This document shows, piece by piece, positions 26,005-33,954 of a stretch of DNA of 64,000 nt. A program made the position numbers and the translations under genes. Position 1 is the stretch's first letter; each line of letters starts with the position of its first letter. This stretch comes from an uncultured Ilyobacter sp. (GTDB taxonomy: Bacteria > Fusobacteriota > Fusobacteriia > Fusobacteriales > Fusobacteriaceae), in NCBI RefSeq assembly GCF_963668515.1, contig NZ_OY764864.1, positions 744,001-808,000 of the forward strand, read 5' to 3'. A model generated the notes under the pieces. The model worked only from the letters and a program-made list of their open reading frames with translations, searched no databases and was not told the origin of the DNA.

Positions 26005-26098
26005 ATTCATTGGGATATTTTAGCTTGAAAATCTATACTGAAAATGCTAGAATATATTTTAGTGGATTTTAAAACATATTATAGAAGGTGATTGAGGG

Positions 26099-26548
26099 AT
26101 GAGCAAAAAAGAGAAAAGAGAGTACTACATAGTAGACAAACGTATTCTGCCCAACTCAATACAAAACGTAATTAAAGTAAATGATATCGTTCAGATTGAA
26201 AAAATATCTAAATATGAAGCCATAAAGAGAGTAGGTATAAGTAGAAGTACTTATTATAAATATAAAGATTTTATAAAACCTTTCTTCGAAAGCGGAAAGG
26301 AAACAGTTTTTAGTGTTTATATGTCTCTGGAGGACAAACCTGGGGTTTTGGCCAGAATACTAGATGTCGTCGCAGACACTGGTATGAATATACTGACCAT
26401 AACTCAAAATATACCAATTGACGGAACTTCTAAGGTAACTATATCTCTTCAGACCAACGAGGATATGCTCAGAAAAATCGAAGGAATGCTAGAGAATATA
26501 ACAGGGCTAGAAGGAGTAAAAGATCTAAGAGTTATTGGTAGTAACTAG
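26099..26548 (+). CDS. PheB-like ACT-domain protein (UPF0735 family)
   Basis: A 149-aa protein. The N-terminus (about 1-65) looks like a small helix-turn-helix region (KYEAIKRVGISRSTYYKYKDF). The C-terminus (about 70-147) is an ACT domain (EDKPGVLARILDVVADTGMNILTITQ), which usually binds an amino acid. B. subtilis PheB is the name-giving member; its role is not clear. It is 14 nt upstream of accB and probably co-transcribed. An amino-acid-responsive regulator is plausible but not shown. Confidence 0.85.
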   Translation: MSKKEKREYYIVDKRILPNSIQNVIKVNDIVQIEKISKYEAIKRVGISRSTYYKYKDFIKPFFESGKETVFSVYMSLEDKPGVLARILDVVADTGMNILTITQNIPIDGTSKVTISLQTNEDMLRKIEGMLENITGLEGVKDLRVIGSN

Positions 26549-26562
26549 ATATAGGGGGAAAT

Positions 26563-27012
26563 ATGAAGATTGATGTAAAAGCAATAAGAGAATTGGCAGA
26601 AAACATAGAAAAATATAACTTGCAAGAAGTAACCGTAGAAAGTGAAGGGGCCAAGGTAACTTTAAAAAGAGAGATAGCGGTGCCTGAAACAGTGTATGTA
26701 AATGCAGCTCCAACAGCGCCTATGCCTGCAGCCACACCAAAAGCAGCAGCACCTGTTGCAGAAAAAGTAGAAGAAAAATATGAAGCAATTATTTCTCCTA
26801 TGATGGGAACTTTTTATAAAGCACCTGCACCTGATTCGTCTGACTTCGTAAAGGAGGGGCAAGAGGTAAAGCAGGGTGATACCCTTTGCATAGTTGAGGC
26901 TATGAAACTTATGAATGAAATAAAGGCTTCAAAAGATGGAAGGATAGTGAAAATTCTTTTAGAAGATGGAGCCCCTGTAGTCAAAGGAGATAAACTGTTT
27001 CTGATTGACTAA
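26563..27012 (+). CDS. accB: Biotin carboxyl carrier protein of acetyl-CoA carboxylase
   Basis: A 149-aa carrier protein. The N-terminal part is followed by an Ala/Pro-rich swinging linker (about 47-70). The C-terminal biotinyl domain has the thumb region (APAPDSSDF) typical of AccB and the biotinylation motif VEAMKLMNEI, with Lys as biotin site. accC and accA/D are not adjacent. A decarboxylase biotin subunit is less likely because of the thumb. Confidence 0.92.
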   Translation: MKIDVKAIRELAENIEKYNLQEVTVESEGAKVTLKREIAVPETVYVNAAPTAPMPAATPKAAAPVAEKVEEKYEAIISPMMGTFYKAPAPDSSDFVKEGQEVKQGDTLCIVEAMKLMNEIKASKDGRIVKILLEDGAPVVKGDKLFLID

Positions 27013-27039
27013 AAAAAGCGGTTATATACCGCTTTTTTT
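27011..27039 (+). terminator. Terminator overlapping the accB stop codon
   Basis: A7-GCGGT pairs with ACCGC-T7 over a 5-nt loop. The 5' A-run includes the last bases of the TAA stop. The stem is symmetric and could work in both directions. Confidence 0.9.
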
Positions 27040-27219
27040 ATATCTATATCTACACGAACAATGAAAAATTAAAATGAGCTGTTGAATTCATTGATGTAGA
27101 ATTTTTTTTAATGAGACAATTAACAAAGTATTATAAATCATAGATTAGAAATAAACCTTTTTAAAAAAGAAATTAATTTTATAGAGGTATATATAATACA
27201 TAATTCGGGAGGTATATTT

Positions 27220-27672
27220 ATGGAAAAAACGCTACTTATAATTAAACCTGACGGAGTTCAAAGAGGCCTTGTGGGGAAAATTCTTGCGAGAGTTGAAAAG
27301 AAAGGATTTAAAATTTCTGCAATGAAACTTGAAAAAATTTCCAAAGAAAAAGCGGCAGTTCATTATGCAGAACATGTGGGAAAGGATTTTTACTCTGAGC
27401 TTCTAGAGTTCATCAGTTCTAGTCCTTGTGTTTTGGCAGTTATAGAAGGTAAAAATGTTATAGAGGGGCTGAGGAAAATGGCTGGGAAAACAAATCCTCT
27501 CGAAGCAGATATTGGAACAATAAGAGGAGATTTTGCAGTGGTAGTATCTCAGAATATAGTTCATACATCAGACGGCCCTGAAAGTTCTAAAAGAGAGATT
27601 GAAAACTTTTTTTCAAAAGAGGAGATACAAACGCATATTTTATGCACTGAAGAGTGGACTTATGGCGGTTAG
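27220..27672 (+). CDS. ndk: Nucleoside diphosphate kinase
   Basis: A 150-aa enzyme that balances NTP pools. KPDGVQRGLVGKIL and the active-site segment NIVHTSDGPESS are visible; the His is the phosphoryl carrier (the common form is NxxHGSDS). A TATAAT lies at 27192-27197 and GGGAGGT precedes the ATG. The -35 is poor. Confidence 0.96.
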   Translation: MEKTLLIIKPDGVQRGLVGKILARVEKKGFKISAMKLEKISKEKAAVHYAEHVGKDFYSELLEFISSSPCVLAVIEGKNVIEGLRKMAGKTNPLEADIGTIRGDFAVVVSQNIVHTSDGPESSKREIENFFSKEEIQTHILCTEEWTYGG

Positions 27673-27733
27673 AGGTGAGTTGTTTTTTGATTCCTTTTGT
27701 GTTAGAATTCAATAAAAATCGGAGGGGTAACTT

Positions 27734-28177
27734 ATGAAAAGGATAGCAGATGTTGTAAATAAAGAAGTTATTTCCATTAGTAAAGAAACATCTTTTGATG
27801 ATATAATATTAATTATGAAAGAAAAAGGAGTAGGCAGACTCCCAGTAGTGTCAGAAGGAAAAGTGATAGGTGTAGTTACTAGAGATGACATACTGATTAG
27901 GGAAGAAAAAGCACCTCTACCACCTGTAATTGCATTTTGGGATCTTTTGATAACACTTCCAGGAAATAAAGAATTTAAGAGTAAGCTGAAAAAAATAGCT
28001 TCCTTTAAGGCGGAAGATATAATGACAGAGGAGTTTTTGAGCAGCAATCTTGAGGATGACCTAGAAGAAGTAGTCACAAAGATGATAGAGGAAGAATATT
28101 CCTATACTTTAGTATTGGAAGATGAAAAATTAATCGGAATAGTAACAAAAAGTGATCTTATAAAAAATTGTTTTTAA
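27734..28177 (+). CDS. Protein of two CBS domains
   Basis: A 147-aa protein made of a CBS pair only (about 1-58 and 93-147), with GRLPVVSEGKVIGVVTRDDIL and YTLVLEDEKLIGIVTKSDLI. Such pairs bind adenine nucleotides and act as sensors. Between them is a 35-residue insert with PLPPVIAFWDLLITLPG. It lies between ndk and a CorC-type protein that also has CBS domains. Its partner is unknown. Confidence 0.88.
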   Translation: MKRIADVVNKEVISISKETSFDDIILIMKEKGVGRLPVVSEGKVIGVVTRDDILIREEKAPLPPVIAFWDLLITLPGNKEFKSKLKKIASFKAEDIMTEEFLSSNLEDDLEEVVTKMIEEEYSYTLVLEDEKLIGIVTKSDLIKNCF

Positions 28178-28234
28178 TAAAAAAATTATTTATGTGTAGA
28201 AACACACTATTAAGAAGGAAGGTGTAATTCAAAC

Positions 28235-29500
28235 TTGGGCACGTATGGACAAATTTTACTATTGGTTCTTTTGGTTCTACTATCGGGTTTTTTCTCGGCT
28301 TCAGAGACAGCCTTGACTGCGTTTAAAACTAGGAATCTCGAAGAGATAAAACATCCTAAAGCAGGGGAGCTTTTGAAAAAGTGGCTAAAGAGGCCTAATG
28401 AGATGCTCACAGGGATACTTCTAGGAAATAATATTGTAAATATTTTGGGTTCTTCTATAGCGACAGCGATAACATTTAATGTCTTGGGAACAAATAGTAA
28501 AGCTATATTAACGGCTACCGCTTCTATGACTGCTGTAATTTTGATTTTCGGAGAAATAACTCCGAAAATAGTGGCAAAGAATTATTCTGCCAAAATAGCG
28601 AAAATTGTTGTAGTACCTGTATATTATTTTACTTTGCTGACATTACCTTTGATAAAGATACTTATGATTATTTCAAAATTTATAGGGAAAATTTTGGGCA
28701 TACAAATCCATGATGAAGCTCTGATGATAACTGCACAAGACATAATTTCTTATGTAAATGTGGGAAAAGCAGAGGGGATTATAGAAGAGGAAGAAAAGGA
28801 GATGATACACTCCATATTTGAGTTTAGCGACACTACAGCCAAGGAAGTAATGACTCCTAGAACATCAATGTTTGCTCTTGATGGAGAGAGTACAATAAAT
28901 GAGGTATGGGATGATGTCTTTGAAAAAGGATATTCTAGAATACCTGTATATGAAAACGGAATAGACAATATTATTGGTGTTTTGTATATAAAAGACCTTT
29001 TAAATGTCATCAAAGAAGGAAAAGCTGAGACTCAGATAAAAAATTATTTGAAAAAAGCATACTTTGTACCTGAAACAAAGTCCATTGTAGAAATATTAGG
29101 GGACTTTAAAAGGACAAAGGTACATATAGCTATAGCAATAGATGAATATGGTGGAACAGTAGGTATAGTGACAATAGAAGACCTCCTAGAAGAGATCGTA
29201 GGAGAGATAAGGGATGAATATGACAGAGAGGAAGAGGAAACTATTCGTCCTTTAGGTGATGGTAAATATGAAATAGATGCAATGATAGATATAGAAACTC
29301 TAAACAAAAATCTAGATATTGAACTTCCAGAATCGGAAGACTATGAAAGTTTAGGCGGTCTTGTGGTTACAGAACTAGGTAAGGTAGCGGATATAGGGGA
29401 TCAGATTATGATTAACGAGGTATCTATTAAAGTTCTAGAAGTAGACAAGATGAGGGTTTCAAAAGTATTGCTCGAAAAGGAGACAGAGGTGCAGGAATGA
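28235..29500 (+). CDS. CNNM/CorC-type membrane protein (DUF21, CBS pair, CorC_HlyC domain)
   Basis: A 421-aa protein. The N-terminal DUF21 domain has several membrane helices (about 1-185) with LSGFFSASETALTA and GEITPKIVAK. A CBS pair follows (about 205-330; TPRTSMFALD, GYSRIPVYE, DEYGGTVGIVTIEDLLEEIVGEI), then a C-terminal CorC_HlyC domain. The family is linked to Mg2+/Co2+ efflux; the older haemolysin name is misleading. The start is TTG after AAGAAGGAAGGTG, with no better ATG nearby. The stop overlaps the next ATG (ATGA). Confidence 0.9.
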   Translation: MGTYGQILLLVLLVLLSGFFSASETALTAFKTRNLEEIKHPKAGELLKKWLKRPNEMLTGILLGNNIVNILGSSIATAITFNVLGTNSKAILTATASMTAVILIFGEITPKIVAKNYSAKIAKIVVVPVYYFTLLTLPLIKILMIISKFIGKILGIQIHDEALMITAQDIISYVNVGKAEGIIEEEEKEMIHSIFEFSDTTAKEVMTPRTSMFALDGESTINEVWDDVFEKGYSRIPVYENGIDNIIGVLYIKDLLNVIKEGKAETQIKNYLKKAYFVPETKSIVEILGDFKRTKVHIAIAIDEYGGTVGIVTIEDLLEEIVGEIRDEYDREEEETIRPLGDGKYEIDAMIDIETLNKNLDIELPESEDYESLGGLVVTELGKVADIGDQIMINEVSIKVLEVDKMRVSKVLLEKETEVQE

Positions 29501-30168
29501 GAAAAAAATTGAAAAACTGGTTTTATACAGGATTAATAGCTTTATTACCAGTTATACTTACCTTTTATTTTCTTTCTTGGATTTTTCAGATGGTAATTAA
29601 TTTATTGAAAGATTCTTTTCTTGTAAGAAATTTAACAAAATTTTTATTGGGTCTAGACAGATTTAGTAAAGTGGAACAGATTGAAATATATATAAAGTTA
29701 TCTGTGTATGTGATTTCAATTGTAGGCATATTTCTTATAATAACCCTTGTAGGATTGACTTTGAAGCACGTAATAGGGAAAAGAATAGCTGGTTTTTTTG
29801 AACGGCTCTTTATAAAGGTACCCGTAATAAAGCAGGTATATACTACACTTAGCCAGATAACCGGACTAGTATCTTCAGATAAGGCAAAATCATATCAAAA
29901 AGTAGTTATGATAGAATATCCTAAAAAAGGAATTTACAGTCTGGGTTTTTTGACAAGTAATGGAAACAGATATTTTGAAGAGGTAATGGGGAAGGAAAAG
30001 ATATTAAATATCTTTGTCCCTACATCTCCAAATCCAACTTCTGGAATGTTTATAATGATGGAAGAAAAAGATGTAAAAGTCCTTAATATTAAAGTTGAAG
30101 AGGCTATAAAATTAATTATTTCAGGTGGGGCGATAATTCCTTATTCTGTGTCAAACAGGATTTCGTAA
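29497..30168 (+). CDS. DUF502 family membrane protein
   Basis: A 223-aa protein with two membrane helices (about 10-38 and 70-92). It carries the family's GLIALLPVILTFY near the N-terminus and later KVPVIKQVYTT and VFVPTSPNPTSG-like sequence (FVPTSPNPTSGMF). No enzymatic activity is established for the family. It is translationally coupled to the CorC-type gene, so a shared membrane role is possible. Confidence 0.9.
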   Translation: MRKKLKNWFYTGLIALLPVILTFYFLSWIFQMVINLLKDSFLVRNLTKFLLGLDRFSKVEQIEIYIKLSVYVISIVGIFLIITLVGLTLKHVIGKRIAGFFERLFIKVPVIKQVYTTLSQITGLVSSDKAKSYQKVVMIEYPKKGIYSLGFLTSNGNRYFEEVMGKEKILNIFVPTSPNPTSGMFIMMEEKDVKVLNIKVEEAIKLIISGGAIIPYSVSNRIS

Positions 30169-30182
30169 AAACAGGGGGGACT

Positions 30183-31094
30183 ATGAAAAAATTATTCTAC
30201 ATTATTCTCTTGATAAGTCTGATGGGCTGTACAAATACTCCGAAAACAGTTGAAAGAACAGCTGACAAAGAGGAATATAATGTCATAAAAGGGATTAATT
30301 TTTCTCAAGAAGGGAAATATTTGGAGGCACTGAGAGAATTTGAAAAAGCCTATGGAAAGAATGAAAAAAACATAATAACTCTAAGAGAGATGGGTCTAGT
30401 TTATGCACAACTCTCAGACTATAAAAAATCCGAGGAATTTTATAAAAAGGCTCTTGCCTTAGATGAAAGAGATCAAACGGCCATAAAAAATCTGGCTTTG
30501 CTCTCATATATAAAAGGGGATTATGAAAAAGCTGAGGAATATTTAGAAAGTGTATCTAAGGATTCTGTAGACAATATGGTTTTAAAGTTAAAGGGATTTA
30601 TTTTGTTTAAAAAAGGTGAAAATGCCAAAGCATATGAAATTTTGAGAAGAGCCCTTTATTTGGAAAATGACCTGGATATGGAGTTTTATAATGTGTATTC
30701 TCATGTCTTACTGGAAGAATCCAAATTTATGGAGCTGTATAAGGTTCTTGAAAGAGGGTATCAAAAGTATAGCCTAGATAAAGAGTATATAATTTTTTAT
30801 ACGAGAGTAATTTCAAACAACTATAGTGAGTATGAAAAAGCTGAAAAAACTCTGAAAAGATATATAGTAAAAAATGGTATTGATGATGAACTGTTGCTGC
30901 AATTGAGTAAGATATCTTTTTCAAATGGAGACGTAGCTACGGCAGAAAATTCAATAAAAATGATTTCAGATGACTATAAGTATGATTTAGAATATCTTAA
31001 CCTGAAAAAAGATATACTGGATAAGACTAATAAAAAGGAAGAAGCCCAAAAAATAAATATCCTTATTGAAAGGCTGACTAAGGAAAAAAGCTAA
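30183..31094 (+). CDS. TPR-repeat lipoprotein
   Basis: A 303-aa protein. The signal peptide ends in a lipobox (LISLMGC, Cys at about residue 16), so it is likely lipid-anchored. Tandem TPR units follow from about residue 37 (GKYLEALREFEKAYGKNEKN, DYKKSEEFYKKALALDERD, GDYEKAEEYLESVS). TPR proteins scaffold complexes, in the envelope here; the partner is unknown. It ends the ndk-to-lipoprotein run, followed at once by a terminator. Confidence 0.88.
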   Translation: MKKLFYIILLISLMGCTNTPKTVERTADKEEYNVIKGINFSQEGKYLEALREFEKAYGKNEKNIITLREMGLVYAQLSDYKKSEEFYKKALALDERDQTAIKNLALLSYIKGDYEKAEEYLESVSKDSVDNMVLKLKGFILFKKGENAKAYEILRRALYLENDLDMEFYNVYSHVLLEESKFMELYKVLERGYQKYSLDKEYIIFYTRVISNNYSEYEKAEKTLKRYIVKNGIDDELLLQLSKISFSNGDVATAENSIKMISDDYKYDLEYLNLKKDILDKTNKKEEAQKINILIERLTKEKS

Positions 31095-31123
31095 AAAGAG
31101 CGGTGTAAAAGCACCGCTCTTTT
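31094..31123 (+). terminator. Terminator after the TPR lipoprotein
   Basis: AAAAGAGCGGTG pairs with CACCGCTCTTTT over a 6-nt loop (TAAAAG). It starts at the last base of the stop codon. Confidence 0.92.
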
Positions 31124-31134
31124 ACTAAAAAATA

Positions 31135-31163
31135 TTGAGGAACGCTTAAAATTATGTTATAAT
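31135..31163 (+). promoter_or_regulatory. Promoter of the Nudix-pilB-apt unit
   Basis: TTGAGG (31135-31140), a 17-bp spacer and a perfect TATAAT (31158-31163). Confidence 0.7.
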
Positions 31164-31203
31164 TTTATCTACTTTCTTTTTTTATATGAGGGGGGATTGC
31201 CTT

Positions 31204-31635
31204 ATGGAAATAAGGGTTAGGGTAGCTGGTGTTTTAACAAGAGGAAATGAGATACTTTTTGTAAAACATCAAAAAAATGGAGAAGAGTACTGGCTACTTC
31301 CTGGAGGGGGAGTAGATTATGGTGAAACAATGGAGGAGTCTTTAGCAAGAGAATTTCTAGAAGAATGCAATATTGAGATAGAAGTTGAGAACCTAATGTT
31401 TGTTTCTCAAGGGATTTCACCAGATAAAAAAAAGCATATAATTAATATGTTTTTTAAAGTAAAATATCTCTCAGGGGAGCTTAAAATAGGTGAGGAGAAA
31501 AGGCTCAAAGAGGCCGCTTACCATAATATAGATGATGTGAAAAATATGACGCTTTATCCCAATGTGAAAAAAGAACTTTTAGACTACTTTGAGGGATACA
31601 AGGAGATAAAGTATCTAGGTCACAGGTGGGAATAA
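31204..31635 (+). CDS. Nudix hydrolase
   Basis: A 143-aa pyrophosphohydrolase. The Nudix box starts at GGGVDYGETMEESL and ends REFLEECNI, so the usual Gly before the last hydrophobic residue is Asn. The substrate cannot be predicted. I chose the ATG at 31204, preceded by GAGGGGGG, over an ATG six codons upstream that overlaps that site. It is 2 nt from the ATPase gene. Confidence 0.88.
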   Translation: MEIRVRVAGVLTRGNEILFVKHQKNGEEYWLLPGGGVDYGETMEESLAREFLEECNIEIEVENLMFVSQGISPDKKKHIINMFFKVKYLSGELKIGEEKRLKEAAYHNIDDVKNMTLYPNVKKELLDYFEGYKEIKYLGHRWE

Positions 31636-31637
31636 AA

Positions 31638-33290
31638 ATGGCCAGGATCATAAAAAAAAGGCTTGGAGACACTCTGGTAGATGAAAAAATAATAACAGAA
31701 GATGAGCTGATGAAGGCCCTTGAAAAGCAGAGTACAACTCATAAAAAACTTGGGGAAACCCTAGTGGGTATGGGATATGTAAGTAGTGAAGAGATAGTGA
31801 GAATATTGGGAGAACAGATGGGGATTCCCTATGTTTCTCTAGAAAGACTCGTAATTACAAAGGAGGCCATCCTACTTCTGAGCAAAGAAACTGCTGAAAA
31901 GTTTTGTGTTATGCCACTTTTTAAAAATGACAATGTGCTGCATGTGGCCATGGAAGATCCTCTAGATGTCTTTGCAATAGATCGTATAGAGGAAGAGAGT
32001 GGCATGGAAGTCTTTCAGTCTATAGCCAGAAGAGATGATGTGGTGAGAACAATAGAAAAATATTATTCACCTGTATTTTTGAAGGAAGATTCAAGTTATT
32101 TAAAAGAAAGAAGAAGCTTTGAGAGAACTGATACTTCTGCAGTAGATGTTGTAAACCTTGTTATGAAAAAGGCTATAATCGAAAATGCAAGTGATATTCA
32201 TATAGAACCTGAAGCTAATATTTTAAGGGTAAGATTTAGAATAGATGGTTTACTTCATGAAATACTTACGCCTCCTAAATCACTTCACTCAGCTATAGTA
32301 TCTAGAATAAAGATAATTTCTAAGCTTGATATAGCTGAAAAAAGAATACCTCAAGATGGCAGGGTAGAAATAAATTTTGAAGAAAAATTAATTGATATGA
32401 GAGTATCTATACTTCCTACGATTTTTGGAGAAAAAGTCGTAATAAGACTGCTTGATAAATCAAATGTAAAGGTGAGTTTAGAGAGCCTCGGCTTTGAAAA
32501 AAGTAATGTAGAAAAATTAAAAAAGCTCATAAAGAGACCCAACGGGATAATATTTGTAACCGGTCCCACCGGAAGTGGGAAAACTTCTACTTTGTATGCA
32601 TCTCTAAATGAGATAAATACCTTAGATAAAAATATAATAACATTGGAAGATCCAGTGGAATACCAGATGGAAATAATAAATCAAGTCCAGGTAAATTCCC
32701 AGGTAGGACTAGACTTTTCATCAGGACTTAGGTCAATATTGAGACAGGATCCTGATGTGATAATGATAGGTGAGATAAGAGATGTGCAGACAGCTGAAAT
32801 AGCCATAGAATCTGCCATGACAGGTCATCTGGTTTTTTCTACCCTACATACAAACTCTGCCACAGGGGCAATATCAAGGCTCATAGATATGGGAGTGGAA
32901 CCGTTTTTGCTTTCGGCCTCTCTAGTCGGAGTAGTGGGGCAGAGACTTGTAAGAAAACTTTGTACACACTGTAAAGAGGAAATATTAGTTTCTGGAACCG
33001 AACTAAAAGAGTTTAACGCAGACCCTATTGAAGATTATAAACTTTATAAGGCAAAGGGATGCAGTTTCTGCAGAAATACCGGGTACAGTGGAAGAACTGC
33101 GGTAATAGAGCTTCTAGAAGTAGAGAGTGAGATAAGGACTTTGATAAATAAGGGCGCGGATATTTTTCAGATAAAGGATGCAGCTATTAGAAAAGGATTG
33201 AAAACAATAAAGCAAGAGGGGTTTGAAAAAGCCTTAGAAGGAATCACCAGTATAGAAGAAGTTTTAAGAGTAGCACAGGATGATATATAA
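31638..33290 (+). CDS. Type II secretion / type IV pilus assembly ATPase (GspE/PilB family)
   Basis: A 550-aa ATPase. The N-terminal MshEN-type domain ([17 protein letters not shown]) is followed by the motor domain with Walker [14 protein letters not shown] (about 309-318), Asp box, Walker [14 protein letters not shown] and His box ([14 protein letters not shown]). A zinc motif of paired Cys (CTHC ... CSFC) lies near the C-terminus. I chose the ATG at 31638 over an upstream GTG because GGTGGGA sits 7 nt before it. No pilin, PilC/GspF or secretin gene is nearby in the window, so partners must be elsewhere. Confidence 0.93.
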   Translation: MARIIKKRLGDTLVDEKIITEDELMKALEKQSTTHKKLGETLVGMGYVSSEEIVRILGEQMGIPYVSLERLVITKEAILLLSKETAEKFCVMPLFKNDNVLHVAMEDPLDVFAIDRIEEESGMEVFQSIARRDDVVRTIEKYYSPVFLKEDSSYLKERRSFERTDTSAVDVVNLVMKKAIIENASDIHIEPEANILRVRFRIDGLLHEILTPPKSLHSAIVSRIKIISKLDIAEKRIPQDGRVEINFEEKLIDMRVSILPTIFGEKVVIRLLDKSNVKVSLESLGFEKSNVEKLKKLIKRPNGIIFVTGPTGSGKTSTLYASLNEINTLDKNIITLEDPVEYQMEIINQVQVNSQVGLDFSSGLRSILRQDPDVIMIGEIRDVQTAEIAIESAMTGHLVFSTLHTNSATGAISRLIDMGVEPFLLSASLVGVVGQRLVRKLCTHCKEEILVSGTELKEFNADPIEDYKLYKAKGCSFCRNTGYSGRTAVIELLEVESEIRTLINKGADIFQIKDAAIRKGLKTIKQEGFEKALEGITSIEEVLRVAQDDI

Positions 33291-33309
33291 TGTTTTTAGG
33301 AGGATTCAA

Positions 33310-33822
33310 ATGGATTTGAAGGATTACGTAGCCCTAGTTGAGGACTTTCCAAAAGAGGGGATTAAATTTAGGGATATAACCCCATTAATGAATAACGGTG
33401 AGGCTTATCGTGCAGCAACAGATGAAATAGTAAAATATGCAGAAGAAAAAAAAATCGACCTTGTTGTTGGACCAGAGGCCAGAGGTTTTATTTTTGGATG
33501 TCCAGTGTCTTATGCACTAGGAGTTGGATTTATTCCTGTAAGAAAGCCAGGAAAGCTTCCTAGAGAAGTTGTAGAATATGACTATGACCTTGAATACGGG
33601 AGAAACGTACTTTGTATACACAAGGATTCTATAAAGCCAGGGCAGAGAGTTCTCATTGTAGATGATCTTTTAGCTACTGGTGGAACTGTAGAGGCTACTG
33701 TAAAATTAATAGAGGAACTTGGTGGAGAGGTAGCAGGACTTGCTTTCCTTATAGAGCTTAAAGAGCTTGAAGGAAGAAAAAAATTAAAAGGCTATGATGT
33801 GTTTACACTTATGAACTACTAA
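33310..33822 (+). CDS. apt: Adenine phosphoribosyltransferase
   Basis: A 170-aa purine-salvage enzyme making AMP from adenine and PRPP. It has the N-terminal [25 protein letters not shown] and the PRPP-binding [14 protein letters not shown] chose the ATG at 33310, 4-5 nt after TTTTAGGAGGATT, over an upstream ATG that overlaps the ATPase gene. Apt is often next to rel, as here. Confidence 0.96.
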   Translation: MDLKDYVALVEDFPKEGIKFRDITPLMNNGEAYRAATDEIVKYAEEKKIDLVVGPEARGFIFGCPVSYALGVGFIPVRKPGKLPREVVEYDYDLEYGRNVLCIHKDSIKPGQRVLIVDDLLATGGTVEATVKLIEELGGEVAGLAFLIELKELEGRKKLKGYDVFTLMNY

Positions 33823-33826
33823 AAAG

Positions 33827-33851
33827 AGGGAGCGGCGATTTGCCGCTCTCT
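33827..33851 (+). terminator. Hairpin after apt (weak terminator)
   Basis: AGGGAGCGGC (33827-33836) pairs with GCCGCTCTCT (33842-33851, one G-U) over a 5-nt loop. The tail ATTTAAAAATTTT has only short T-runs. Confidence 0.65.
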
Positions 33852-33878
33852 ATTTAAAAATTTTCAGAAGTATGATAT

Positions 33879-33924
33879 TATTAACTTTAAAAGTTTAATT
33901 GGTTTTGAGTTTTTAAAGTTAATA
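33879..33924 (+). repeat. 14-bp perfect inverted repeat in the rel upstream region
   Basis: TATTAACTTTAAAA (33879-33892) is matched by TTTTAAAGTTAATA (33911-33924) with an 18-nt gap. It could be an operator for a dimeric regulator or an AT-rich hairpin in the rel leader. No T-run follows. Confidence 0.55.
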
Positions 33925-33954
33925 TTATTCAATTAAGAGAGAAGAGGGATTTAT

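Noticed and set aside
31186-31203. Upstream ATG for the Nudix gene
   Set aside because: The codons overlap the GAGGGGGG site that serves the ATG at 31204.
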